Positions 1-8,347 are shown, counted from the stretch's first letter. The stretch: DNA of 12,064 nucleotides from CAYLZN01 sp964387935 (GCA_964387935.1 CAYLZN010000164.1:1-12064), one strand, 5' to 3'. The notes: generated from the sequence alone by a model not told the origin. Numbers and translations are program-made.

Positions 1-8
1 TGGTGTTC

Positions 9-73
9 GCGAAAAAGGGGTCGGGAGTTGATTTGGCAAAAATTGCGAAATCAACTCCCGACCCCTTTTTCGC
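9..73. repeat. Perfect 26-bp inverted repeat (REP/MITE-like hairpin)
   Basis: Positions 9-34 and 48-73 are exact reverse complements over 26 bp. Inside the 13-nt centre a further 4-bp stem (gcaa 36-39 with ttgc 43-46) closes around AAA. The arms read gcgaaaaaggggtcgggagt and onward, with the G-rich core flanked by A/T runs. The element begins 8 nt beyond the stop codon of the diguanylate cyclase gene and is followed on the + strand by a T6 run (75-80). It can therefore fold in RNA from either strand and probably also ends transcription. A long, exact, gene-free palindrome at an operon end resembles REP or MITE elements mobilised by RAYT-type transposases. No transposase is in the window, so that link is inferred. 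Confidence 0.85.
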
Positions 74-74
74 A

Positions 75-80
75 TTTTTT
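75..80 (+). terminator. T-run after the palindrome, candidate intrinsic terminator
   Basis: Six T residues follow the 26-bp hairpin by one base on the + strand, giving a classical intrinsic terminator layout for a rightward gene that would lie left of the window. On the - strand the hairpin's 3' arm ends in CCCC-TTTTT-CGC, so leftward termination is also plausible but less canonical because the U-tract is inside the stem. Confidence 0.4.
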
Positions 81-81
81 C

Positions 82-981
82 TCACCCCCGCCGGCGCTTG
101 ACCTCGTACATCGCGGCGTCCGCCGTCTGTATGGCCGCTTCGAGCGAGATCCCGGTCGGATCGAAGCGCTCGATCCCGCAGCTGATCGACACGGGATGCG
201 ACACCTGGTGCTCCCGCGCCAGGCGCTGCAGCGTGCGCTGCACGCGATCGGTCAGGATTCCCGGGTCGAACGAACTCGTCTCGAGCCCCAGCACGACGAA
301 CTCGTCGCCGCCCACGCGGGCCACGACGTCGGCGGCACGAAACGACTGTTTCATGGTCTCGGCGGCCAGCCGGAGGTAGGTGTCGCCGGCCTGGTGGCCC
401 TGCTCGTCGTTCACCCGCTTGAGATCGTCGAGGTCCGCGAAGAGCACGAAGGCGCGGCAGGACAGGCGCTGGGCCATCTCGAGGCGCTTGCCGCTCACCG
501 CCAGCAGGCCCCGTCTGTTGTAGAGCCCCGTCAACGGGTCGATGAGCGACAGGTCGCTCAGCGTCTGCATCAGGCGGTGCCGCTCCACCGCATACAGCAG
601 GGCGCGCTGGATGGTATGGCTGTCGAACCGGCCCTTCTGCAGGAAGTCCTGCGCCCCCATCTGCACGGCGCGCACCCCCACGACCTCGTCGCCCAGCCCG
701 GTGAGCACGACCACCGGCACGCGCGGCGCGCGGGCCCGCAGCGCGAGCAGCGTGTCGAGCCCGTCGCTGTCGGCCAGGTTGAGGTCCGTCAGCACGACGT
801 CCACCCCTTCGCGATCCAGGATCGGCCAGGCGGTCTCGAGCGAGTTGACCGACGCCAACTCCAGCGGCACGGGTGGGTCCTTCAGGAGCCGGCGGCTCGT
901 GATGACCGAGTCACTCGGGTTGTCCTCGATCATCAACACTCTGACAGGTTCACCCGCTGACGCGGTCTGCTCCGTGCTCAC
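82..981 (-). CDS. Response regulator with GGDEF diguanylate cyclase domain
   Basis: A 299-residue cytoplasmic protein predicted to make c-di-GMP from two GTP under control of a phosphorelay. The REC domain (about 13-125) has the acidic pair E19/D20, phospho-acceptor D66 in LTDLNL, T94 and K116. The linker leads to a GGDEF domain (about 140-299) with an intact GGDEF motif (224-228), the DxLT start (D148-PLTGL) and metal/GTP-binding residues in FADLDDLKRVND. The RAAD sequence (215-218) sits five residues before GGDEF, the standard inhibitory I-site spacing, so product feedback is expected. The architecture is PleD/WspR-like with a single REC. The start is GTG at 981-979, with GAGG 5 nt upstream. 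It is the last gene of the leftward operon, 17 nt after the preceding stop. No histidine kinase gene is nearby, so its input is unknown. Domain calls are firm; the regulatory target is not known. Confidence 0.93.
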   Translation of the reverse strand: MSTEQTASAGEPVRVLMIEDNPSDSVITSRRLLKDPPVPLELASVNSLETAWPILDREGVDVVLTDLNLADSDGLDTLLALRARAPRVPVVVLTGLGDEVVGVRAVQMGAQDFLQKGRFDSHTIQRALLYAVERHRLMQTLSDLSLIDPLTGLYNRRGLLAVSGKRLEMAQRLSCRAFVLFADLDDLKRVNDEQGHQAGDTYLRLAAETMKQSFRAADVVARVGGDEFVVLGLETSSFDPGILTDRVQRTLQRLAREHQVSHPVSISCGIERFDPTGISLEAAIQTADAAMYEVKRRRG

Positions 982-999
982 GGTCGCCTCGCCCGCTGC

Positions 1000-2655
1000 T
1001 CATCGATCGACGCCGACGGTCTGCCACCCCTCCGCGGTCCGCCGAAATACGAACGTGACGGGCCGCTTCCACTCTGGCCGATCGGGCACCTCCCCGGTGA
1101 GGGTGACCCCGACGAATGGGCCCGCCGCGGCCAGGTCCGGAGCCTCGGCCCGCCGGCCCTCGATCACGCGCTCATCCCCGATGGGCGTCTTCGCCCCGGT
1201 GGCGTTGTCGAGCCGGAACCACGCCAGGCGATACCGCTCCACCGGGGTGGCCACCCCGGCGTCGACCGCGGCGTTGCCGAACGTCAGCACCCCGTCGGCC
1301 GCCAGACGCGGCTCCACCACCGGGTTGACGGCATTCAACCACGCTTCGAGGACTTTTTCACGCCGTTTCAGCAGGGTGCGCACCATGTACTCGGTGACTC
1401 GTGGATCCGAGTACCGGGCCTTGGCGACCACGGCCCTCACCGCGGCCTCGTCGAAACGGGCGACGATGCGGGCCGCCCAGAACGCATCCTCCGGCCGCAG
1501 GTTGTCGAACGCCGGATTGGCGTAGACCGGGCGCCACGCCACGGGATCGAAGAAGTCCGCCTCGAACCTTCCCACCTGCGGCAGGTCGTCGGGATAGTCC
1601 ACCCGCAGCCACGGCCTGACGTAGAGTCCAAGCGTGGCCGCTGTCTTCAGGCCCGGCCCCCAATCCAGCAGGTACTCGTTGCCGCTCCGTCCTCGCTGGG
1701 GCCTCATGGTGTCGCTGCCCAGCAGCGACCCGAAGTCCAGCAGGTAGTGCTTCACCCAGGCTCGGCCCCCCGCTTCGACGAGGGCATCGAACGTGTTGGT
1801 GCTGTCGGCCTCATCGTGATTCAGCCAGGCGGCGAACACACGCAAGGCCCGCAGTTCGCGGCGATGCTCGTGCGGAAAGACGTCGTTCGGGTCGTCTGGC
1901 CGGGTGCCCCAGAAGCGGAACCCCCCAAGGGGCTTGCCGTCGATGAACCGGCTGGCCAGGGCCCGGTAGCGGCCGTTGGGCAATCGTGCGGCCGACGCGA
2001 GCGCGTCCTCGATGTCCTTGCGCACGAGCGGCCGCTCCCGTCCGCCGCCGTCTTCGATGCGGGCGTCCGGCGCGATCACGCTCGCCGCCGGGTCGAATTC
2101 CACGAGGTACGCCTCGGCCACGTTGTAGCCGATCGCGTGGAAGAACGTGGTCCCGATCATCTCGGCCGCGGTGGACATCTCCGGCGTGGATTTGCCATCG
2201 AGCTTGACCTGATAGAGATGGCCCTGCGCGTCCCGGACGCGGAACCCTGGCTGCAGGCCTACACCCTTGCCTTCGACGATCGGCAGTCCCTGGATGGACA
2301 GCGTCTCGAACCGATCAGGGCCCCGGGCGATCGCCTCCATGGTCATGCCCGGGCGACCGATGCGGCTGGTGAACCAGCTCGAATCCGGCACCTCGTCCGC
2401 CGTGTTGATGTTCATCGCGGCGACGTCGCGGCGATCCCCCTTCTCCCGCACGGTGTTCACCATGAGGTCTTCGAGGCCGACGACCCGCGTGGGCTGCACC
2501 TGCGAGGCGTCCATCGCGCGATCGTCATCGACCCACAGGGGATCGTCCGGGAAGAAGCGCGGGCTGCTGGCACCGAGGCCGACGAGGAGCCCGCCCGCGC
2601 CGAGCACCACCGCGCCGAGCCACACGCGCAGCCGCGAAGACCTAGAACACGTCAC
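1000..2655 (-). CDS. Secreted/membrane-anchored protein with kinase-like motifs, function unknown
   Basis: A 551-residue protein that I do not recognise as a named family. An N-terminal hydrophobic segment (about 11-30, after basic residues) indicates export or a signal anchor. The middle carries features reminiscent of atypical protein kinases (HipA, CotH or FAM20 class): a strand with YQVKLDGK (K151), an acidic residue on the next helix (E165), a loop LNHDEADSTNTFD (279-290, with D281, D284 and N287), and after one strand LLDFGS (D307-F308-G309). The order and spacing fit a Lys / catalytic loop / metal-binding DFG set, but this is pattern matching, not proof. The C-terminal part (about 445-551) looks like a small beta-rich domain. 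GTG at 2655 is preferred because GGTGG lies 6 nt upstream; a TTG three bases earlier is the alternative. It overlaps the barrel gene by 14 nt, so coupled expression and a joint envelope role are likely. Confidence 0.75.
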   Translation of the reverse strand: MTCSRSSRLRVWLGAVVLGAGGLLVGLGASSPRFFPDDPLWVDDDRAMDASQVQPTRVVGLEDLMVNTVREKGDRRDVAAMNINTADEVPDSSWFTSRIGRPGMTMEAIARGPDRFETLSIQGLPIVEGKGVGLQPGFRVRDAQGHLYQVKLDGKSTPEMSTAAEMIGTTFFHAIGYNVAEAYLVEFDPAASVIAPDARIEDGGGRERPLVRKDIEDALASAARLPNGRYRALASRFIDGKPLGGFRFWGTRPDDPNDVFPHEHRRELRALRVFAAWLNHDEADSTNTFDALVEAGGRAWVKHYLLDFGSLLGSDTMRPQRGRSGNEYLLDWGPGLKTAATLGLYVRPWLRVDYPDDLPQVGRFEADFFDPVAWRPVYANPAFDNLRPEDAFWAARIVARFDEAAVRAVVAKARYSDPRVTEYMVRTLLKRREKVLEAWLNAVNPVVEPRLAADGVLTFGNAAVDAGVATPVERYRLAWFRLDNATGAKTPIGDERVIEGRRAEAPDLAAAGPFVGVTLTGEVPDRPEWKRPVTFVFRRTAEGWQTVGVDR

Positions 2656-3955
2656 CAAAGGCCACCGACACGCGTCGCGTCTCGCCGCCGAACGCGAAAT
2701 CGACGCGGAAAATGGCGTCCTGCCCCCCGAACCGGAAGCTGACGCCGTAGTCGCTGCGGAGGCCCTTGAAGTTCAGGTCCTTCCGCTTCTCCTCGACTTC
2801 GCCGGAATCCACGAACAGCGCGATGTCGAGCACCGGCCAGACCTCGAACCGATACTCGGCCTGCAGCAGGACCATGTGCGGCCCGCGGAATCGCTGATCG
2901 TCGTAGCCGCGCAGCGTCCGACGTCCGCCCAGGTACGGCTGCAGGTAGAACGGCACCTCGTGCCCGGCGTCGGCTTCGCTCGTCGAGAGCCAGCCGCGCA
3001 CGACGAACACACGCTTGCCCTGCAGGAACGGGAAGTAGTGACGGAAGTCGATGTCAGCGCGGTCGAACGAGTAGCGCCCCGTGTCCTGGTCGTCGAAATG
3101 CGTGAAGCTGACGAGCAATTGCCCGCCAGTCCGCGGGTGATCCGCGCTCCCCACGCGGTTGATGTCCAGGTAGGCGGACGTCACGACGAAGGGGGGCTGA
3201 CTCGAGAGCCCGGGGGCCTCGACGTCGGTGAACCGCTGCTCGATCGACTGGTAGTTCGAGTCCTCGCCCCGCCCGACGCCGGGGCGCTGCCGATGCAGGC
3301 TGCCGCCGATCACCACGCGGTCGAAGAGGTCGAACCCGACGCGGCCGCCATAGCGGCGATCGCGCAGCAGGAAGTTGGACCGATCCTCCCGGCTCGAATC
3401 GGCGCCGATGCCGAAGAAGTCCTCCTGCGGAAACTCGAACTGGTCGAACTCCGCCACGGCGAACAGCGGGGTACCGCCCATGCGCGGGGCCCGGAACTTG
3501 CCGGACAGCATGTAGTACTGCTTGAACGAGCCGAGCGCCTTGAGGTCGATGCCGGCGCGGCGATCGAACAGCAGCGTGTTGCGGTAGCGGCCACCCACCG
3601 AGAAGCCGCCGCCCGGCGTCACGCTCCCGAACGACGGGGAGAACCCCGCCCATTGGGAGGCTGACGGCCCGTAGGTGTCTTCCGTGAACTCCCAGATCTT
3701 CGCGGTCAGGCCCGGCTTCGACGGCGGGGCGAGTGCCTGGGCTTTCGCCTCTCGCTTCTGTCGCCACAGCTCCGCGCGCGTCGCAGGTGCCGCCGGCGAT
3801 GTCCCCTCCGCCGGCTGAGGGGACGCAGGCTGCGTCGACGCGGACTGCGCGGACGCGGGGCTCCCCGTCGCGCCCAGCCACAAGGCCGCCAGCAGCGCCG
3901 CACGCGCCCACGGGCCGCGCGTGCGGCCGATCCTGTCCCCGACCGTCACGCTCAC
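2642..3955 (-). CDS. Omp85/BamA-type outer-membrane beta-barrel protein without POTRA domains
   Basis: A 437-residue protein with a cleavable signal peptide (hydrophobic 18-30, likely cut after ASA at 34-36), then a Ser/Pro/Ala/Gln-rich linker (37-58), a short charged helix (about 59-75) and a predicted barrel (about 100-437). The barrel has alternating amphipathic strands, an aromatic C-terminus (final Phe) and the Omp85 hallmark LGGRRTLRGYDDQRFRG (342-358), whose RGY corresponds to the conserved lumenal RGF/RGY motif. There is no room for POTRA repeats before the barrel, so it resembles the free-standing bacterial surface antigen barrels rather than BamA itself. It presumably inserts in the outer membrane and may secrete or anchor a partner. 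The start is GTG at 3955-3953 with GGAG 7 nt upstream. GTGA overlaps the stop of the preceding propeller-GGT gene, so the two are translationally coupled. Confidence 0.87.
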   Translation of the reverse strand: MSVTVGDRIGRTRGPWARAALLAALWLGATGSPASAQSASTQPASPQPAEGTSPAAPATRAELWRQKREAKAQALAPPSKPGLTAKIWEFTEDTYGPSASQWAGFSPSFGSVTPGGGFSVGGRYRNTLLFDRRAGIDLKALGSFKQYYMLSGKFRAPRMGGTPLFAVAEFDQFEFPQEDFFGIGADSSREDRSNFLLRDRRYGGRVGFDLFDRVVIGGSLHRQRPGVGRGEDSNYQSIEQRFTDVEAPGLSSQPPFVVTSAYLDINRVGSADHPRTGGQLLVSFTHFDDQDTGRYSFDRADIDFRHYFPFLQGKRVFVVRGWLSTSEADAGHEVPFYLQPYLGGRRTLRGYDDQRFRGPHMVLLQAEYRFEVWPVLDIALFVDSGEVEEKRKDLNFKGLRSDYGVSFRFGGQDAIFRVDFAFGGETRRVSVAFGDVF

Positions 3956-6933
3956 GGGTGCACTCCGGTTCGTCCGTCGCTCGTGGCAGGCCGCCGCGTC
4001 CAGTCAACGGCAGCGTGGCTGCGGCGGGGTTCCGACGCGCCGTGCACCTGCCCGCCTGACGGGTCCACCACGACTGCCGCCGCATACCCGTATCGGACCT
4101 CGCCCTTGCGCCCGATCTTCACGAACCGCTGACCGCGCGCCTCGAGCGACTCCAGCGTCGTGCGCGGAACGCGATCCTCGATCTGGACCTGCGCCGCGGT
4201 GCCCAGCGGGTCCGCCGGGTCGCGCGTGACCAGGAACCGCGGCGCCTCGATCGCCTCCTGAGCCGTGAGCCCGCCATCCACGATCGCCGCGACGAGGCTG
4301 TAGACCGAGGCGGTGATCCAGGCATTGCCCGCCGCCCCGAGCGCGAACCACGGCACGGGCTGGGGAGTGGCCTGCCGGAAGACCAGCGTCGGCGCGCTCG
4401 TGGACGACGAGCGCGTCAAGGGCAGCAGTTGCCCGTAGGCGCCCGGACGCGTGCGGTGGGAGCGCAGGTGGTTGTTGTAGAGGAACCCGAGCCCGTCCGA
4501 CACGTAGAAGGCGCCGCCCCATGTGCTCAGCGTCTGGGTGACGGCGATCATGTCGCCCGACACGTCCGCCACGACGAAGGCCGTCGTGCCGCGGCCGATC
4601 CGCTCGCCCTGCCCCTGCTGGCGCGGGTCGTCGCGCGGGTCGTCCACGTTCGCTTCCAGCCCCAGCGACGCCGTGCGGCTGATGCGCTGGAACCGCTGCG
4701 CGGCGTGCGCCGGATCCAGGTGGGGCTCCAGGTCCACGGGCCACAGCGCCGGGTCCGCGATGCGACGGATCGGGTCGCGCGCCTTCCACGACTCGATCAG
4801 GTAGTGCAGGTAGTCGGGGTCGGTGGCCACTCGCGCCGTCCCCGTGGGTCGATAGTGGTCGAGGATCTGCAGGGCTTCCACGAGCGCGGCCCCGGACGCC
4901 ACAGGCGGCGGCGCCGCATACACGACGTGACCGCGGAACCGGCCGGTGAGCGGCGCACGTTCGATGGCCCGATACTGCGCCAGATCGTCCACACCAATCA
5001 GGCCGCCGTTGCGCTCGAAATCCTCGGCGATCCGCCGCGCCAGGCTCCCGCGATAGAACGCGTCGGCGCCCTCGGCGGCCAGCACGCGCAGCGTCCGGCC
5101 GTAGTCGGCATTGACGAATCGATCGCCGGGTCGGGGCACGCGCCCCCCGGGGAGGAACACCCGGGCCGACGCCGGGTACTTTTCGAAGTACCCCCGGCCT
5201 TCCGCGATCGTCGTCGGCAGCGCTTCGTCCAGCACGACCCCCCGCTCCGCGAGCGCAATCGCCGGCGCCATCAGGTCGGCCCACGACACCCGCCCGCTGC
5301 CGTACCGCCGATGCAGCAGGTCCATGCCGGCGACGACGCCAGGAATGTTCGCGGCTGCCGGTCCATCGGCCACCAGCCGCCCGTCCCGCATGATCAGCGG
5401 GTTGTCGAGCGTGGCGTGGATCGGCGCCTGGTCCTTGTAATCGATCACCACCGGCTGCGGCATCCCGCGCTGGTAGAGGATCGCCATGCCATCGCCCCCG
5501 AGGCCCGACGCGTCTGGCTCCACGACCCCCAGGGCGAAGGACACGGCGATGGCCGCGTCCACGCTGTTGCCCCCCTGCTCCAGGATGGACACCCCGGCCT
5601 CCGAGGCGAGGCGGTGACCGGACACGACGATGGCGCCGGAGGACGACACGGGGGCTTTGATCAGTGGCTGCTCGAGCACCAGGCGATCGATGACGTCCTC
5701 GAACGCACGGGCGTCCGCGGCCGCCGCGGCGTCGTCCCGGTACTTCCGGGCGAGCGCGCGCCACGCCTCGGCCGACGGTCCGCTCCGGTAGTAGAGGGCC
5801 TCGAGCGTCGACCAGACCCGATCGAAGAGCCGTCCCCAGGTGGCGGGTTCCGGCGCGATGGACAGCGCGACCGCCCGCGCGTCCTGGTCCGGTCGCCGCG
5901 GGGCTGGCAGCATGCGCAGCCTGAAGGCGGCGTCGCCGGCAAAGAGCGGCGGTCCCTCCCGGCGATCCCTGAGCGGGTTGCCGTTGTAGCCGGGCTCGTC
6001 GGGCGGAACGCTGGTCACCGCGATCGTGCGCCCGTCAGGAGACCAGGCCGCCAGGCCCGGCTGCCGCGACAGCAGAACCGGCGGCGTCTGGGGACGCTCG
6101 CGCGGGGCGTTCGCCCCCGGTTCGGCCGAGACCGGCACGCCGATGACCCACAGCGTGCCGACGCCGTCGCGCACGGCGGACACCACGATCCGATCACCTT
6201 CTGGCGCCCACGAGGGACGGTGATCGTCGCCTCGCATCTGCAGGAGCCGTGCGGCCTCTGGACCCGGCGTGCGCTCTCCGCTGCCCCTGGGCGGCATCTT
6301 CATCACCCAGATGTCCAGATCGCCATCCTCGTTGTCCCGGTTCGACGCGAACGCGATCCGCGCGCCGTCGGGCGACACGGCCGGCTCGCGTTCCACCACC
6401 GGCGAGTCGGTGAGACGGCGCACGTCTCCGGGCCCGGACGCCGCCGGCGCACTGGGATCGACCCAGGCCAGATCCCACTGGCTGCCGTCCGACACCGCAA
6501 AGACGATGCGGCCATCCGGGCTCCATGAGGGCCAGCGTTCGTCGCCGGGCAGCGACGTCACGCGCCGGGGCGTCCCCCCTCGTGCCTCGACGACGTAGAG
6601 ATCGAAGCCGTTGCCGGTGTCGGCCGCGAAGGCCAGTCGAGACCCGTCGCGAGACCAGGCCGGGTCCCGTTCTGCCACGACGGGCACGTTCCAGGTGACG
6701 ATCGGACCGGTCACCTTGCCGCCGACGGCCTGGACGACGATGCGGTCGTACAGGCTCACCGCGAGACGCCGCGAGTCGGGAGCCCAGGCCGGATCCCGGA
6801 CCGCCGCCACGTCTTCGCCAGCCTCGAGAGCGGCGAGCGTCGCCCGCGCGCCGGAGGCTCCCGCGATCGAGGCGCACACCACGGCCAGGCCGGCCAGCGC
6901 CAGCCTGCCCGTTCGCGACAATGAGGTGGTCAC
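3952..6933 (-). CDS. Secreted chimera: TolB/tricorn-type propeller + gamma-glutamyltranspeptidase-like hydrolase
   Basis: About 993 residues from GTG at 6933. A signal peptide (about 7-31, ending GARA) directs export. Residues 47-306 hold six PD40 repeats, for example PAWSRDGSRLAF at 91 and PSWSPDGRIVF at 135, indicating a six-bladed TolB/tricorn propeller. Residues 362-425 form a helical stretch (FDRVWSTLEALYY...WRALARKYRD) resembling the segment before the catalytic core of tricorn-like S41 proteases. Residues 431-975 are a GGT-family Ntn-hydrolase: SGHRLASEAG, GGNSVDAAIA, GLGGDG, and GRGTTAF, where autocleavage before T783 would free the nucleophile. GGTs cut gamma-glutamyl amides such as glutathione, but several substrate-contact positions differ here (see findings), so specificity is uncertain. 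TTG at 6942 or at 6921 are alternative starts; TTG 6921 has GGTGA 8 nt upstream. A longer extension to 7200 lacks support. It is first in the leftward operon and likely periplasmic. Confidence 0.85.
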   Translation of the reverse strand: MTTSLSRTGRLALAGLAVVCASIAGASGARATLAALEAGEDVAAVRDPAWAPDSRRLAVSLYDRIVVQAVGGKVTGPIVTWNVPVVAERDPAWSRDGSRLAFAADTGNGFDLYVVEARGGTPRRVTSLPGDERWPSWSPDGRIVFAVSDGSQWDLAWVDPSAPAASGPGDVRRLTDSPVVEREPAVSPDGARIAFASNRDNEDGDLDIWVMKMPPRGSGERTPGPEAARLLQMRGDDHRPSWAPEGDRIVVSAVRDGVGTLWVIGVPVSAEPGANAPRERPQTPPVLLSRQPGLAAWSPDGRTIAVTSVPPDEPGYNGNPLRDRREGPPLFAGDAAFRLRMLPAPRRPDQDARAVALSIAPEPATWGRLFDRVWSTLEALYYRSGPSAEAWRALARKYRDDAAAAADARAFEDVIDRLVLEQPLIKAPVSSSGAIVVSGHRLASEAGVSILEQGGNSVDAAIAVSFALGVVEPDASGLGGDGMAILYQRGMPQPVVIDYKDQAPIHATLDNPLIMRDGRLVADGPAAANIPGVVAGMDLLHRRYGSGRVSWADLMAPAIALAERGVVLDEALPTTIAEGRGYFEKYPASARVFLPGGRVPRPGDRFVNADYGRTLRVLAAEGADAFYRGSLARRIAEDFERNGGLIGVDDLAQYRAIERAPLTGRFRGHVVYAAPPPVASGAALVEALQILDHYRPTGTARVATDPDYLHYLIESWKARDPIRRIADPALWPVDLEPHLDPAHAAQRFQRISRTASLGLEANVDDPRDDPRQQGQGERIGRGTTAFVVADVSGDMIAVTQTLSTWGGAFYVSDGLGFLYNNHLRSHRTRPGAYGQLLPLTRSSSTSAPTLVFRQATPQPVPWFALGAAGNAWITASVYSLVAAIVDGGLTAQEAIEAPRFLVTRDPADPLGTAAQVQIEDRVPRTTLESLEARGQRFVKIGRKGEVRYGYAAAVVVDPSGGQVHGASEPRRSHAAVDWTRRPATSDGRTGVHP

Positions 6934-6956
6934 CAGAGCCAATGTTCGAATCGCAA

Positions 6957-6962
6957 AGTGTA
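6957..6962 (-). promoter_or_regulatory. Weak candidate -10 box (TACACT) for the leftward operon
   Basis: On the - strand TACACT lies 23 nt before the GTG start at 6933, which would give a leader of roughly 16 nt with no clear Shine-Dalgarno. No convincing -35 hexamer is visible upstream. The only gene-free DNA between the divergent genes is about 68 bp (6934-7001), so the operon promoter should lie here or just inside the neighbouring gene. Confidence 0.25.
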
Positions 6963-6988
6963 GCACGCGGTTCCCGAAGGGCAGCCGG

Positions 6989-6994
6989 TATAAT
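6989..6994 (+). promoter_or_regulatory. Consensus -10 box TATAAT, placed for a leaderless GTG start
   Basis: A perfect TATAAT is followed by exactly 7 nt (gaggcgc) and then GTG at 7002. Transcription would be expected to begin at or within a base of the GTG, giving a leaderless mRNA. No good -35 hexamer is seen 16-18 nt upstream, and the box is preceded by CGG rather than a full TGn extension. The box overlaps the alternative ATG at 6993, which argues against that ATG being the start. Confidence 0.6.
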
Positions 6995-7001
6995 GAGGCG
7001 C

Positions 7002-7315
7002 GTGAGGGCCCTGCGCTTCGTGTACCTGCTGGCCCTGATCGTGTGGGTCGGCGGTCTCGTCGCGCCGTTCGTGGCCATCCTCGGGCAGTTCCACGTCGTG
7101 GCGGCCATCTGCGGCGGGGTGATGCTGGTCGCGCTGGTGGCGATGGCCCTGCTGGGACCGCGCCCGCGCCCGTTCGGCGCGCGCGTGGTCGTGCTGGCAC
7201 TCATGCTGGTCGCCACGGGCCTCACGGGTTTCGCGGGAACGGCCAACCCGCCCTCGACGGCGCTGCTGTCGGCCACGCTGGTCGGCGGCGCGTGCCTGCT
7301 CTTCTGGGAAACATC

Positions 7316-7319
<4 letters not shown>
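7002..7319 (+). CDS. Small integral membrane protein, shortened DUF4149 (TMEM205-like)
   Basis: A 105-residue, very hydrophobic protein with about four membrane segments (roughly 4-26, 31-51, 61-78 and 85-102). The N-terminus MRALRFVYLLALIVWVGG and the middle segment MALLGPRPRPFGAR resemble DUF4149 proteins as I remember them. Those usually carry an extra 25-30 residues between the first helix and the equivalent of QFHVVAAICGG (29-39), which are absent here. GTG at 7002 is preferred over ATG at 6993 because TATAAT overlaps that ATG and lies 7 nt before the GTG; the start at 6921 would run through the promoter. There is no Shine-Dalgarno, consistent with a leaderless message. The stop overlaps the next start (ATGA), so it is coupled to isocitrate dehydrogenase. 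Function is unknown; the family call is moderate, membrane location strong. Confidence 0.65.
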
Positions 7320-8338
<1,019 letters not shown>

Positions 8339-8341
<3 letters not shown>

Positions 8342-8347
8342 TATAGT
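8339..8347 (+). promoter_or_regulatory. Extended -10 promoter TGATATAGT, placed for a leaderless GTG start
   Basis: TGA-TATAGT matches the extended -10 pattern TGnTATAnT, and its TGA is the stop codon of isocitrate dehydrogenase. Seven nucleotides (cggggcc) separate the hexamer from GTG at 8355, the same spacing as at 6989-7002. No good -35 is visible, which is usual for extended -10 promoters. It would give the acyltransferase and proline dehydrogenase their own transcript inside the operon. Confidence 0.6.

Noticed and set aside
28..960. A 310-codon + strand frame opposite the GGDEF gene, starting inside the palindrome
   Set aside because: The opposite strand has complete REC and GGDEF motifs; this frame shows His/Arg/Val-rich shadow composition.
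1000..2655. HipA-type toxin of a toxin-antitoxin pair
   Set aside because: The protein has an export signal and no HipB-like partner; its neighbours are envelope genes.
4004..5764. A 586-codon open frame on the - strand in another frame within the GGT domain
   Set aside because: Arg/Gly/Ala-rich with no recognisable motif; the frame with GGT motifs explains the region.
4429..6528. A 699-codon open frame on the + strand opposite the propeller-GGT gene
   Set aside because: Low-complexity Arg/Val/His-rich translation with no domain motifs; it mirrors a well-supported gene and is typical of antisense frames in GC-rich DNA.
6934..7200. N-terminal extension of the propeller-GGT gene to 7200
   Set aside because: The added residues are Arg/Pro/Ala-rich, would bury the signal peptide, cross the TATAAT promoter and overlap the divergent membrane protein gene.
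6611..7315. Upstream extension of the isocitrate dehydrogenase frame to 6611
   Set aside because: The family N-terminus (RITLIPGDGIGPEV) starts right after ATG 7316, and the extension is antisense to or out of frame with supported genes.
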